Below are positions 43,037-51,816 of a DNA stretch of 64,000 nucleotides, one piece after another. Where the stretch lies: positions 558,001 to 622,000 of the forward strand of contig NZ_OY782854.1 in NCBI RefSeq assembly GCF_963678425.1. The letters are read 5' to 3'. This DNA is from an uncultured Bacteroides sp. (GTDB lineage: Bacteria; Bacteroidota; Bacteroidia; Bacteroidales; Bacteroidaceae). The notes below the pieces were generated by a model that was given only the letters and a program-made list of their open reading frames with translations, searched no databases and was not told the origin of the DNA. Positions within the stretch are counted from its first letter, which is position 1; the number at the start of each line of letters is the position of its first letter. The position numbers and the translations under genes are program-made.

Positions 43037-43618
43037 ATGATAATGGAAAACAGAAACTTTATGAATAAGTACGCTATGCAATTTGGTACTTGCATGGGGA
43101 TTTTTTGGATTATAAAATTTGCTTTATTTCCGTTTGCTTTCACTATTCCTTTTTTTGATTTCTTGTTTCTTGTACTGACTATAATGATTCCTTTTTTGGG
43201 ATATTATTTTGCCCGGAATTATAGGAACAGAGTTTGTGACGGAGGGATTAGCTTTACTCATGCCTGGATATTTACCTCTTTTATGTATATGTTTGCTGCG
43301 TTGCTTACAGCTGTGGGACATTTTGTTTATTTTAGGTTTATTGATAACGGCTATATTGCTAGTTCTTATCTTGAAATACTCCACGAACCAGGAATAAAAC
43401 AGCAGGTTGTGGGAGATACACTAAAACAGTGTGAAGAAGCTGTAAATTTGTTTTCCAGTCTACGCCCAATTGAGATAACGATGGAGTTGCTTTCATTTGA
43501 TGTAATATTCGGAGCTTTGCTTGCTTTCCCAATAGCATTTATTGTAAAGAAGAAGGAGCTTATTACAATGAACAACAATCAAGAAGAAAATAACCAAGAA
43601 GAAGATAATAAAGAATAA
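43037..43618 (+). CDS. DUF4199 membrane protein
   Basis: A 193-residue inner-membrane protein with four hydrophobic helices, matching DUF4199 in size and layout; the segment FLGYYFARNYRNRVCDGGISF between helices two and three is typical. The end is very acidic and Asn/Gln-rich (NNNQEENNQEEDNKE). The start could be 43037 or the second ATG at 43043. It is directly followed by the glycosyltransferase gene (4 bp), so the two are probably one transcript. Function unknown. Confidence 0.85.
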   Translation: MIMENRNFMNKYAMQFGTCMGIFWIIKFALFPFAFTIPFFDFLFLVLTIMIPFLGYYFARNYRNRVCDGGISFTHAWIFTSFMYMFAALLTAVGHFVYFRFIDNGYIASSYLEILHEPGIKQQVVGDTLKQCEEAVNLFSSLRPIEITMELLSFDVIFGALLAFPIAFIVKKKELITMNNNQEENNQEEDNKE

Positions 43619-43622
43619 AAAT

Positions 43623-44573
43623 ATGGATATATCTGTAATAGTTCCTTTGTTCAATGAAGAAGAATCGCTTCCGGAACTTTATGCCTGGATTGATAGGGTA
43701 ATGAGCGACAATGACTTTTCTTATGAGGTAATCTTTATAAACGATGGCAGTACCGATCGTTCGTGGAAGGTGATTGAAGAACTAAAAGCAAAATCAGATA
43801 CTGTAAAAGGTATTAAGTTTCGTCGAAATTATGGTAAATCTCCTGCATTATTCTGTGGATTTAAACGGGCAGAAGGTGATGTGGTAATTACAATGGATGC
43901 TGATTTACAAGATAGTCCTGATGAAATTCCGGAACTTTACAAAATGATTATGGTAGATGGATATGATCTGGTTTCAGGTTGGAAAGAAAAAAGGTATGAT
44001 CCGATATCAAAAACATTGCCTACCAAATTATTTAATGCTACTGCCCGTTCTGTGTCGGGGATAAAGAACCTGCACGACTTTAATTGTGGCTTGAAAGCCT
44101 ACAGACATGAGGTTGTGAAAAATATAGAAGTGTATGGCGAGATGCATCGTTATATACCTTACCTAGCAAAAAATGCCGGATTTAGCAAGATAGGAGAGAA
44201 GGTTGTACATCATCAGGCCCGTAAATATGGTTCTACTAAATTCGGGATGAACAGGTTTGTTAATGGTTATCTGGATTTACTTTCATTGTGGTTCCTTTCT
44301 AAGTTTGGTAAAAAACCGATGCATATTTTTGGACTTTTGGGTTCATTAATGTTTCTTCTGGGACTTATTTCTGTTATAATAGTGGGAGCGTCAAAACTCT
44401 ATTCTATGTATTCGGGATTAGAGTATAGATTGGTAACGGATTCTCCTTATTTCTATCTGGCGCTGACTTCCATGATAATTGGTACTCAGCTATTCCTTGC
44501 CGGATTTGTTGGCGAGTTGGTAACACGTAATGCTCCTGAACGTAATAATTACAAAATAGAAAAAGAGCTCTAA
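43623..44573 (+). CDS. GT2 glycosyltransferase, DPM1/GtrB-like
   Basis: A 316-residue membrane glycosyltransferase of the dolichol/undecaprenyl-phosphate type. The GT-A domain starts ISVIVPLFNEEESLPELY, with the FINDGSTDRSW nucleotide site and MDADLQDSPDEIP as the DxD-containing metal site. Two C-terminal helices (HIFGLLGSLMFLLGLISVIIV and YLALTSMIIGTQLFLAGF) anchor it. It likely moves a sugar from a nucleotide to a lipid phosphate at the inner membrane. The sugar is not evident. Part of the DUF4199-to-mntP operon. Confidence 0.92.
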   Translation: MDISVIVPLFNEEESLPELYAWIDRVMSDNDFSYEVIFINDGSTDRSWKVIEELKAKSDTVKGIKFRRNYGKSPALFCGFKRAEGDVVITMDADLQDSPDEIPELYKMIMVDGYDLVSGWKEKRYDPISKTLPTKLFNATARSVSGIKNLHDFNCGLKAYRHEVVKNIEVYGEMHRYIPYLAKNAGFSKIGEKVVHHQARKYGSTKFGMNRFVNGYLDLLSLWFLSKFGKKPMHIFGLLGSLMFLLGLISVIIVGASKLYSMYSGLEYRLVTDSPYFYLALTSMIIGTQLFLAGFVGELVTRNAPERNNYKIEKEL

Positions 44574-44590
44574 ACAGTTCGGTTATAAAT

Positions 44591-45076
44591 ATGAAACATC
44601 TATTGAAATTATTGTTTCTTGGAATATTTCTTTGCAGCGTAATTGGACTGGCATTGACAGCTTGTGAAGAAACTGAGGATTGTTCTTTATCGGGACGTCC
44701 TTCTCCGCGATTCAATTTTGTTGTTAAGAGTACGCTGAAAGCCAAATCGTTTGATTCGCTTACGGTTGTGGCTCTTAATACAGTTAAGGGCGATTCTACT
44801 ATACTGAATAATTCGAAGAAAGTTACTTATGCTTCACTTCCACTTAGTTATGTTGATACAAAAACAGCTATGGTCTTTAAATATTCAGATAATCTGAGTG
44901 ATACTCTTTGGATTACTCATGCCAATATCGCACATTTTCTTTCAATGGAATGTGGAATAACAATGTTTTATCAGGTAGAAAAAGTGGAGCATACCTCTAA
45001 TCTTATAGATTCTATTGCAATAATTAATTCTGGAGTTGATACCAATGAAAAAGAGAATATTCGCGTATATTATTAA
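44591..45076 (+). CDS. DUF6452-like lipoprotein
   Basis: A 161-residue exported protein with a hydrophobic signal and a lipobox-like ALTAC (Cys25). It reads as the DUF6452 family of Bacteroidales: CEETEDCSLSGRPSPRFNF at the start and a beta-rich body ending with ALSYV/ITHANIAHFLSMECG-type strands. Its 3' end overlaps the next gene by 32 bp, and that partner is DUF6048, a pairing that I recall as usual. Likely an envelope assembly pair, function unknown. Confidence 0.78.
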   Translation: MKHLLKLLFLGIFLCSVIGLALTACEETEDCSLSGRPSPRFNFVVKSTLKAKSFDSLTVVALNTVKGDSTILNNSKKVTYASLPLSYVDTKTAMVFKYSDNLSDTLWITHANIAHFLSMECGITMFYQVEKVEHTSNLIDSIAIINSGVDTNEKENIRVYY

Positions 45077-45746
45077 TATAGTTGCTTTGTTGGTTCTATC
45101 TCTACCTGTCTTTTCTCAAGGAAATCAAGGACAGAAGGCTATGCCGAAAGTTCAGACTGTGCCGAAAGAGATATTCCCTTTGTATAACGGTACCTTTGTT
45201 GGTCTTGATTTATATGGTTTAGGAGGCAATGTGTTTGGAAGTAAATTCACAAGCTCAGAAGTGAGCGTGGACGTTAATCTGAAAAATAGATTTTTCCCGG
45301 TGCTTGAAGTGGGGTATGGAAAAACTGATGACGAAGAAAATGGCATTTCGTATAAGTCGTCTGCTCCATATTTCAGGATTGGGATGAATTATAATATGAT
45401 GTTCAGGAAAAAGAATATGAGCCATCTGTACCTGGGATGTCGCTATGGTTTTAGTGCATTAAGTTACGATGTAAAAGGTTCTGCATTAGAAGATGATATC
45501 TACTCAGGCGAAGTGCCCTTTGAGTCTATGGGTGAGAAGACAAATGCTCATTGGATGGAATTATTGTTTGGTATAAGAGCTCAGGTATATAAAAATTTTC
45601 TGATGGGATGGTCCTTGAGATATAAGGCTAAACTTAGCGTAAAAGAGAATGCTCACTCAACTCCGTGGTATATCCCTGGTTTTGGAGAAAACAAGTCAAC
45701 AAACTTTGGAGTTACTTATTCATTGATTTATAAGTTACCATTTTAA
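45045..45746 (+). CDS. DUF6048-like outer-membrane protein
   Basis: A 233-residue exported beta-barrel-like protein. I start it at the ATG at 45045 (MKKRIFAYIINIVALLVL), inside the 3' end of the DUF6452-like gene; a TTG at 45036 is the only alternative. Strands such as FPVLEVGYGKTDDE, YFRIGMNYNMMFR, HLYLGCRYGFSAL and a C-terminal Phe (YKLPF) fit an outer-membrane barrel of 10-12 strands. Overlap with the lipoprotein gene suggests a two-part complex. Confidence 0.82.
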   Translation: MKKRIFAYIINIVALLVLSLPVFSQGNQGQKAMPKVQTVPKEIFPLYNGTFVGLDLYGLGGNVFGSKFTSSEVSVDVNLKNRFFPVLEVGYGKTDDEENGISYKSSAPYFRIGMNYNMMFRKKNMSHLYLGCRYGFSALSYDVKGSALEDDIYSGEVPFESMGEKTNAHWMELLFGIRAQVYKNFLMGWSLRYKAKLSVKENAHSTPWYIPGFGENKSTNFGVTYSLIYKLPF

Positions 45747-45748
45747 TA

Positions 45749-46321
45749 ATGACAAATTTAGAGAATTGGCTAATTGCGATAGGGCTGGCGATGGACTGTC
45801 TGGCTGTATCTATAGCAAGTGGCATTATATTGAAGAAAGTAGAGTGGAGAACGATTCTGACAATGGCTTTCTTTTTCGGCTTTTTTCAGGCTTTGATGCC
45901 TTTCCTGGGTTGGGCAGGTGCGAGCAGATTTAGCCATTTAATAGAAAGCTTTGATCATTGGGCAGTTTTTCTTATCCTTTGTTTTCTTGGTGGAAGAATG
46001 GTTTGGGAATCTTTTAAAGATGATGAGTGCAAGAAGGAATTTAATCCTGCTAGTCTGAAGGTGATATTAACTCTGGCAATAGCCACAAGTCTGGATGCTC
46101 TCGCAGTTGGCGTTTCTTATGCTTTTATGGGTATAAGAACTGTTGATGGCATTCTTTCGCCAATATTGATTATTGGATTAGTTTCCTTTATTATATCTGT
46201 TTTCGGATTGCTGTTTGGAATCTTTTTTGGCTGCAAGCACAACATGCGGGTGGAATTGTGGGGTGGATTGATTTTGATTGGCATTGGAACCAAGGTCTTA
46301 ATAGAACATATTTGTGTTTAG
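45749..46321 (+). CDS. mntP: Manganese efflux pump MntP
   Basis: A 190-residue inner-membrane exporter of Mn(II). It has six hydrophobic helices in two related halves with the metal-binding motifs LAMDCLAVSIASG near residue 14 and ATSLDALAVGVSY near 110, and a conserved GG in LGGRMVWESF. Starts 2 bp after the DUF6048-like stop and ends the operon. I saw no manganese riboswitch upstream, as expected for an internal operon gene. Confidence 0.93.
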   Translation: MTNLENWLIAIGLAMDCLAVSIASGIILKKVEWRTILTMAFFFGFFQALMPFLGWAGASRFSHLIESFDHWAVFLILCFLGGRMVWESFKDDECKKEFNPASLKVILTLAIATSLDALAVGVSYAFMGIRTVDGILSPILIIGLVSFIISVFGLLFGIFFGCKHNMRVELWGGLILIGIGTKVLIEHICV

Positions 46322-46339
46322 AAATAAAGCTTTATCCTC

Positions 46340-46450
46340 TGTTTACGGATTTAATGCAGGGATGTAACTCGTCCCTCATATGTGAACCGATGAGCCTTCG
46401 GTTAAGGGCTGACGGGTTCTCAGCCGTGAACCCATTGGCACTCATCTGAG
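46340..46450. other. Structured non-coding segment downstream of mntP
   Basis: Several overlapping stems fall in about 110 bp: AACCGA/TCGGTT, GGCTGA/TCAGCC, GGGTTC/GAACCC and ACTCA/TGAGT. GC content is higher than the flanks. It may be the 3' UTR fold of the operon, an unrecognised RNA or a REP-like relic. Confidence 0.35.
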
Positions 46451-46522
46451 TGATCAGCTAATTATGCTTATGAATTGAGTTAGTTATAGTATATAGACTT
46501 GTAAATAGTGGTATCAGCACTA

Positions 46523-46561
46523 AAAAAGCCTGCTACAAAACTTTAATGTAGCAGGCTTTTT
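46523..46561. terminator. Bidirectional terminator between mntP and panD
   Basis: AAAAAGCCTGCTACA (46523-46537) pairs perfectly with TGTAGCAGGCTTTTT (46547-46561). Confidence 0.95.
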
Positions 46562-46591
46562 ATTTCGCTATATATAAATCAGAACGATTTA

Positions 46592-46942
46592 TCAGATTAC
46601 TTTATTAGTCACGGAATCTGGAAAAATAACAGTTGGTTTAAAGCTTTTCGCTTCTTCAAAATCCATCATGGCATACGACATGATGATAATTATATCTCCT
46701 ACTTGTACCTTTCGGGCTGCTGCACCGTTCAGGCAGATCTTGCCTGAGCCGCGTTCACCTTTAATAATATAAGTTGAAAAACGTTCACCGTTATTATTAT
46801 CCACGATATGTACTCTCTCATTGGCGATAAGATTTGCTGCGTCCATCAAATCTTCGTCAATCGTGATACTACCCATGTAATTTAAATCAGCCTCTGTTAC
46901 ACGTACACAGTGCAGCTTTGACTTCATTACTTCAATCATCAT
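46592..46942 (-). CDS. panD: Aspartate 1-decarboxylase
   Basis: A 116-residue pyruvoyl enzyme making beta-alanine from aspartate for pantothenate. The self-processing Gly24-Ser25 site is in YMGSITIDEDL, preceded by SKLHCVRVTEADLN, and followed by GERGSGKICLNGAAAR and GDIIIIMSYAMM. Length and all key residues are normal; several Met codons at the start leave its exact position open. It follows panC by 20 bp on the same strand, so the two form the panCD operon. Confidence 0.95.
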   Translation of the reverse strand: MMIEVMKSKLHCVRVTEADLNYMGSITIDEDLMDAANLIANERVHIVDNNNGERFSTYIIKGERGSGKICLNGAAARKVQVGDIIIIMSYAMMDFEEAKSFKPTVIFPDSVTNKVI

Positions 46943-46962
46943 AAGGTTTGGTCTTTTTTTAA

Positions 46963-47811
46963 TTAAATCTCTTTATATTTTATGTTATCAATCAGCCGGA
47001 CTTCTCCACAGAATACTGTGATACAGCCCACTGCATAATTTGTATCTGCCCAGTTCCCAAATTCTTGTAAGGTGTTTCCATCCACAATCTTAAAGTATTC
47101 CAGGCGTAGCCCTCTCTCAGCAGCAATAGACTCTTCTACAAAGCGAATCGTTTCACTCACTGAGTGATCTGCTGCAAAGGTACGACTTTTAAATAAAGTT
47201 TGAGATATTTTTAATGCAATTTCACGTTCTTCTGCAGACAATCTAGCATTTCTGCTACTTAGAGCCAGTCCGTCTTCTTCGCGAACGATAGGGCAGCCAA
47301 CAATTTCAAGGTCATAATTTAATTGCTTAACCATTTCGCGGATAATAGCCAGTTGCTGAAAGTCTTTTTCACCAAAATATGCACGGTGAGGTTTCACTGC
47401 ATCAAACAGTTTACTTACTATTTGTGCCACTCCGTTAAAATGTCCCGGACGGAAGGCTCCTTCCATCACTGAGTCTAGCGGAGCAAAATTAAATTTTCGT
47501 GTATCTGGCTCCGGATACATTTCTTCCACTGAAGGAGCAAAAACAAAGGAACAACCATTGGTTTCCAGTAGTTTACAATCTGCATCCAGTGTATGCGGAT
47601 ATTTTAATAGATCATTCTTATCATTAAACTGAGTAGGGTTAACAAAGACGCTCACTACGGTTACATCATTATCTTTTGCGCTACGCTTAACTAACGATGC
47701 ATGTCCAGCATGCAAAGCACCCATTGTTGGTACCAACCCAACCTTTTTGCCCTGAGCTTTCAGAACAGAAAGCTCAGTCTGCAACTCATTAATAGTGTAT
47801 ACTATTTTCAT
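46963..47811 (-). CDS. panC: Pantothenate synthetase
   Basis: A 282-residue ligase joining pantoate and beta-alanine with ATP. LVPTMGALHAGHASLVKRS carries the HxGH nucleotidyl-transferase motif, VSVFVNPTQFN and YFGEKDFQQL the pantoate/ATP pocket, and VREEDGLALSSRNA the KMSKS-like loop region. Length matches the family. Adjacent panD supplies beta-alanine. The upstream side is divergent from the glycogen-synthase-like gene. Confidence 0.96.
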   Translation of the reverse strand: MKIVYTINELQTELSVLKAQGKKVGLVPTMGALHAGHASLVKRSAKDNDVTVVSVFVNPTQFNDKNDLLKYPHTLDADCKLLETNGCSFVFAPSVEEMYPEPDTRKFNFAPLDSVMEGAFRPGHFNGVAQIVSKLFDAVKPHRAYFGEKDFQQLAIIREMVKQLNYDLEIVGCPIVREEDGLALSSRNARLSAEEREIALKISQTLFKSRTFAADHSVSETIRFVEESIAAERGLRLEYFKIVDGNTLQEFGNWADTNYAVGCITVFCGEVRLIDNIKYKEI

Positions 47812-47998
47812 TTTGTTTTTGATTGTTTAATCTCTTGTCTTGGAAAAACGGTGCAAAATAAACTATTATTTATCACATAAAGAAGAAAAAAATGAAATTT
47901 ATCTAACATAGTGCTTGAACTATGATGAGCTTCTTTAATACTTATTGGCTGATAGCTAGCGACTTAACAATTGATAAGATATTATTAAAAGATAGAAC

Positions 47999-48031
47999 TT
48001 GCATAAATGCGCTTTTTTTTTTATATCTTTG
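47999..48031 (+). promoter_or_regulatory. Promoter of the glycogen-synthase-like gene
   Basis: TTG at 47999-48001 and TATCTTTG at 48024-48031 with a 22-nt, T-rich spacer; the gene starts 30 bp downstream. Confidence 0.65.
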
Positions 48032-48061
48032 CAAAATGTTTATGAGAAAGATTTTATTATA

Positions 48062-48880
48062 ATGAAGGCTAACAAGGTTTTATTTATTACACAAGAGATT
48101 ACTCCTTACTTGCCTGAATCCGAAATGGCTAACGTTGGAAGATACCTTCCACAGGCTATTCAGGAAAAAGGGAGAGAAATAAGGACATTTATGCCGAAGT
48201 GGGGAAATATTAATGAACGCAGAAACCAACTGCATGAAGTGATTCGCCTCTCGGGTATGAACCTGATCATTGATGATACAGATCATCCATTGATTATTAA
48301 AGTGGCTTCTATCCAGTCTGCCAGAATGCAGGTATACTTCATAGACAATGATGACTATTTTCAGCACAAACTACAAGAAGTAGATGAGAATGGACAAGAG
48401 TACGAAGACAATGATAACAGAGCTATTTTTTATGCCCGGGGTGTAATTGAAACGGTAAAGAAACTCCGTTGGTGTCCTGATGTTATTCATTGTCATGGTT
48501 GGATGGCTGCTCTAGCTCCGCTTTATATAAAAAAAGTGTATAAAGACGAACCTTCATTTCGCGATGTAAAGATTGTGCTCTCAGTATATGAAAATGACTT
48601 TAAAAATAAATTCCCTCAAGATTTTGTTTCTAAACTGATGTTGAAGGGGATAACCAATGAGGATTTGGTTTCTGTTCAGGGCGAGGTAGATTATACGGCG
48701 CTTATGAAACTGGCAATAGATTTTTCTGACGGTGTTATTCAAAATAGTGAAAATGTGAATGATGAGGTTCTGAATTATGCCCGTGAGAAGAATATTCCTG
48801 TTCTCGATTTTCAATCTCCAGACAATTATGCCGATGCTTTCAATGACTTTTATGATCTAGTCTGGGAAGCTGAAAAATAA
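48062..48880 (+). CDS. Glycogen/starch synthase N-terminal-domain protein
   Basis: A 272-residue cytoplasmic protein matching only the N-terminal (GT5) half of glycogen synthase: KVLFITQEITPYLPESEMA, then PDVIHCHGWMAALAPLYIK. The C-terminal nucleotide-binding Rossmann half is absent, and this short form is normal for Bacteroidales. The Lys-x-Gly-Gly ADP-glucose motif of true synthases is replaced by the ESEMANVG segment, so catalysis is uncertain. I start at 48062 because the promoter -7 box would lie inside a longer form. It is followed by DUF4270. Confidence 0.82.
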   Translation: MKANKVLFITQEITPYLPESEMANVGRYLPQAIQEKGREIRTFMPKWGNINERRNQLHEVIRLSGMNLIIDDTDHPLIIKVASIQSARMQVYFIDNDDYFQHKLQEVDENGQEYEDNDNRAIFYARGVIETVKKLRWCPDVIHCHGWMAALAPLYIKKVYKDEPSFRDVKIVLSVYENDFKNKFPQDFVSKLMLKGITNEDLVSVQGEVDYTALMKLAIDFSDGVIQNSENVNDEVLNYAREKNIPVLDFQSPDNYADAFNDFYDLVWEAEK

Positions 48881-48903
48881 GTAGGAACTAACTGATAATA
48901 GTT

Positions 48904-50349
48904 ATGAAAATAAAATATTTATGGGCATCCTTGTTTGCCTTTGTTCTGTTCTCCTGTGATGATACTACAGGTACCTTGGGACTAAGTATGATGCCTGATA
49001 GTGATAAAATTGCTATGGGCGCGCAAACATTCGATGTTAGTACAGAGACAATACTTGCTGGATCTGTTTATGCGAAAACAAGTATGGGGTATCTGGGAAA
49101 GTATACCGATCCGGAATTTGGTAGTTTTGAGGCTGATTTTCTCACACAGCTAACTTGTACGGACCAGTTTGAATTTCCAATAAACAGAATGGTGCCTGTT
49201 GATCCGACTGCAGATCAGAAAGAATTTAAAGCAACTTCAGCAAGTGTAGATTTATATTATACAGGCTATTTCGGAGATTCTTTGAATACTTGTCGATTAA
49301 GTGTCTATGAACTGAATAAAGAGCTGGTTAAGCAGGATCAGAGTAATTATTATACGAATATTAATCCAGCTCAGTATTATGATAGTGCGAATGGGTTAAT
49401 TGGCAAGAAGGCCTATTCTGCTGTTGATTTATCAATAAGTGAAGATACTAGAAAAGTATCAACTTTTTATCCCTCAGTAAGTGTAGCATTTCCTTTAGAG
49501 AGAGCAAATGAATTTATAAAGCTATTTCAGACATCAAAAGCACAGGGTAAAAACTTTAAAGACGAATTTTCCAAAGTTTTCAAAGGTCTTTATATAAAAT
49601 GTGATCATGGAGATGGTACAGTTCTTTATGTTGATCAAGTGCATTTAAACGTTTCATTTAAAATATATGCTGCAGATTCTTTAGGTAATTTCCCGATTAA
49701 GAGAAAGCAAGCAGGATATGAGAAGATCGATTCAACTTATACTACTATAGCTACGTTCGGATCAACAAAAGAGGTTATTCAGGCAAACCGTTTTACGAAC
49801 GATAAAAAGCTTGAAGATTTGGCTAAAATCAGTGATTATACAATGATCAAGTCTCCGGCCGGATTATTTACCAAAGCTACATTGCCTATAGGTAAAATAG
49901 CAAATGCATTAAAGAATGATACTTTGAATTCAGTAAAGTTATCTTTCAACGCCTATAATACAAATTCGACGAATCAGTTTGGAATGAGTGCTCCAAAGTA
50001 TTTATTGATGGTAAGAGCAAAAGATATGGATAAATTCTTTGAGGATAATTTACTTACGGATAATGTGACATCTTTTGTTGCTACTTATTCAAGTAGCAAG
50101 AATCAGTACACCTTTACAAATATTACTCGTCTGATAACAACTAGCATTGCAGAGAAGAAAGCCCTTAATGGAACTGTTTCAGAGGATTTGACAGAAGATA
50201 TGATACTTGTACCGGTTTCTGTTACTTTAGATTCTAACAAAAAGATGGTTTCCATTCGTCATGATTTGAAGCCTGGATATGTAAAGTTAAAAGGTGGAAA
50301 AGACAATAAATTAAAACTGGAAGTAATTTACAGTAAATTGAATAAGTAG
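48904..50349 (+). CDS. DUF4270 lipoprotein
   Basis: A 481-residue surface or periplasmic lipoprotein (signal ending FVLFSCDD, lipidated Cys18) with the DUF4270 pattern: DTTGTLGLSMMPDSDKI, then SVYAKTSMGYLGKYTDPEFG, and alternating Ser/Thr-rich beta strands throughout. The family is found in Bacteroidetes beside the short glycogen-synthase-like protein, and the two are probably co-transcribed here (23-bp gap). Function is unknown; no catalytic motif is visible. Confidence 0.88.
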   Translation: MKIKYLWASLFAFVLFSCDDTTGTLGLSMMPDSDKIAMGAQTFDVSTETILAGSVYAKTSMGYLGKYTDPEFGSFEADFLTQLTCTDQFEFPINRMVPVDPTADQKEFKATSASVDLYYTGYFGDSLNTCRLSVYELNKELVKQDQSNYYTNINPAQYYDSANGLIGKKAYSAVDLSISEDTRKVSTFYPSVSVAFPLERANEFIKLFQTSKAQGKNFKDEFSKVFKGLYIKCDHGDGTVLYVDQVHLNVSFKIYAADSLGNFPIKRKQAGYEKIDSTYTTIATFGSTKEVIQANRFTNDKKLEDLAKISDYTMIKSPAGLFTKATLPIGKIANALKNDTLNSVKLSFNAYNTNSTNQFGMSAPKYLLMVRAKDMDKFFEDNLLTDNVTSFVATYSSSKNQYTFTNITRLITTSIAEKKALNGTVSEDLTEDMILVPVSVTLDSNKKMVSIRHDLKPGYVKLKGGKDNKLKLEVIYSKLNK

Positions 50350-50378
50350 ACTTATAGATTTATTTTGTAAACGAATAT

Positions 50379-50440
50379 GTAAGTTATAGATATAAAAAAA
50401 GCAGTTCAATTGAACTGCTTTTTTTATATCTATAACTTAC
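50379..50440. terminator. 62-nt perfect palindrome, bidirectional terminator
   Basis: Positions 50379-50409 are the exact reverse complement of 50410-50440, with no spacer: the centre is GTTCAATTGAAC, flanked by GCA/TGC, A7/T7 runs and GTAAGTTATAGATAT/ATATCTATAACTTAC. It ends one base before the stop codon of the convergent GH57 gene (50442). Confidence 0.93.
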
Positions 50441-50441
50441 T

Positions 50442-51797
50442 TTATGCTTTTGTCTTTTTCTTTTTTGTAGTTTTAGGCTTCTTTTCTGTTATATCAGTTT
50501 CTTTTGTCTTGGGCCTTTCATTTTCTAACAGGTCAATTTTCTTATGCAGGGTAGCAATTTCATCTCCTTGATTCTTTATAGTTGTAAGCAGCGAATTAAG
50601 CTCTTCATTCTCCACATCTTCGGGATATAAAGAATTTACTCTATTAATAAAGTCTGCCAGAATATTCATATAGTTTGAAAATGCATCATATGGCGAGTCG
50701 TAATTTCCTCTTTCAATTTTTAAACCAGTATGTTTGGTTGACATATATCGGAAATTCATGCAAGCCTGCAAATAGTCCCAGTCCTGTTTGATTCTTTTGT
50801 TATGGCATAGTCTTACCCGCTCGGACAAACTGTATAGCTTATTAAATGCTTCTCTTTGAAGAATGTTTCCTAACCATGCGCTAATATCTCTTTCCTCATC
50901 TATCCATGAAATAGGATATAACACTTCAATAGGAGAGACGGATTTTGATTTAGAAATTATTTCTGATGGTGTAGAGAATGTAATTCCTTTCTCACTGGCA
51001 CATGCTGGAAGTGCTTTAAAAAACTCCAGAATATTGGAGGATATTGGTTGCGAAATTCCTAACGAATCCAGAGTCATGAAGATATTGATAACTTCTTCTT
51101 CTTTAGGCATAGCATCAATCCAACTGATGTATTTATCGGCAAACAAGGGAAATTCGCTCCACTCATGATTTGAGAAACGAAGACTTATATCGTCTGAAAG
51201 TTTGAAATCTCTTAATAAGATTTTTAATTCTGGCGCTTGATTGCAATGGTATACATAGTGAGGGCTTTTCCATCCTAAAATATGTTTGGCTCCTTCTGTC
51301 AGGACGCCTTTAAATCCCATGTCGGCTATAATGCTACCTATCTCATCAGAATAAATAAGACCTGTGTTCCGGAAGACACTTGGCTTTTTACCAAATAGCT
51401 GTTCGATCTTTTTGCATTGATGATGGATCTCATCACGGAAGCATTTTTCATCAATCAAGGATGAGAGTCCATCTGAATATGTTTCTGCCAGAAACTCACA
51501 ACAACCAGTATTGGCCAGCTCCTTTAGTTTATCAATAACACACGGCGCATGCATTTCCAATTGTTCCAGAGCAACCCCCGAGAGGCCAAGAGCAACTTTA
51601 AAAGCTCCATTGTTACTTTTAGCCATTTCAATCAAAGTATCGATTGCTGGCTTATAAGAACGTTCAGCTATGTCACTTAAGTTTGTTTCGTTGTAATAAT
51701 CGTCGTAATAATAATGTTCTGTTCCTATATCAAAGAAACGATATCGTTTCAGATGAAAAATCTGGTGTATTTCAAAGTAAAAGCAGATTGTTTTCAT
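50442..51797 (-). CDS. GH57 family glycosidase (alpha-amylase type)
   Basis: A 451-residue cytoplasmic enzyme acting on alpha-1,4-glucan. The start MKTICFYFEIHQIFHLKRY is the GH57 first motif with the conserved His, and CEFLAETYSDGLSSL and FRNTGLIYSDEIG carry further conserved segments, including the likely nucleophile region. The last 60 residues form a coiled coil and a Lys-rich tail (KKPKTTKKKKTKA), an extension outside the barrel. It is the last gene of the debranching enzyme-GT4-GH57 operon, which suggests work on stored polyglucan. Confidence 0.9.
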   Translation of the reverse strand: MKTICFYFEIHQIFHLKRYRFFDIGTEHYYYDDYYNETNLSDIAERSYKPAIDTLIEMAKSNNGAFKVALGLSGVALEQLEMHAPCVIDKLKELANTGCCEFLAETYSDGLSSLIDEKCFRDEIHHQCKKIEQLFGKKPSVFRNTGLIYSDEIGSIIADMGFKGVLTEGAKHILGWKSPHYVYHCNQAPELKILLRDFKLSDDISLRFSNHEWSEFPLFADKYISWIDAMPKEEEVINIFMTLDSLGISQPISSNILEFFKALPACASEKGITFSTPSEIISKSKSVSPIEVLYPISWIDEERDISAWLGNILQREAFNKLYSLSERVRLCHNKRIKQDWDYLQACMNFRYMSTKHTGLKIERGNYDSPYDAFSNYMNILADFINRVNSLYPEDVENEELNSLLTTIKNQGDEIATLHKKIDLLENERPKTKETDITEKKPKTTKKKKTKA

Positions 51798-51816
51798 ATT
51801 TATCTATATTTATTTG

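Noticed and set aside
46322..46520. Manganese (yybP-ykoY) riboswitch near mntP
   Set aside because: The structured segment is downstream of the gene and lacks the known conserved loops.
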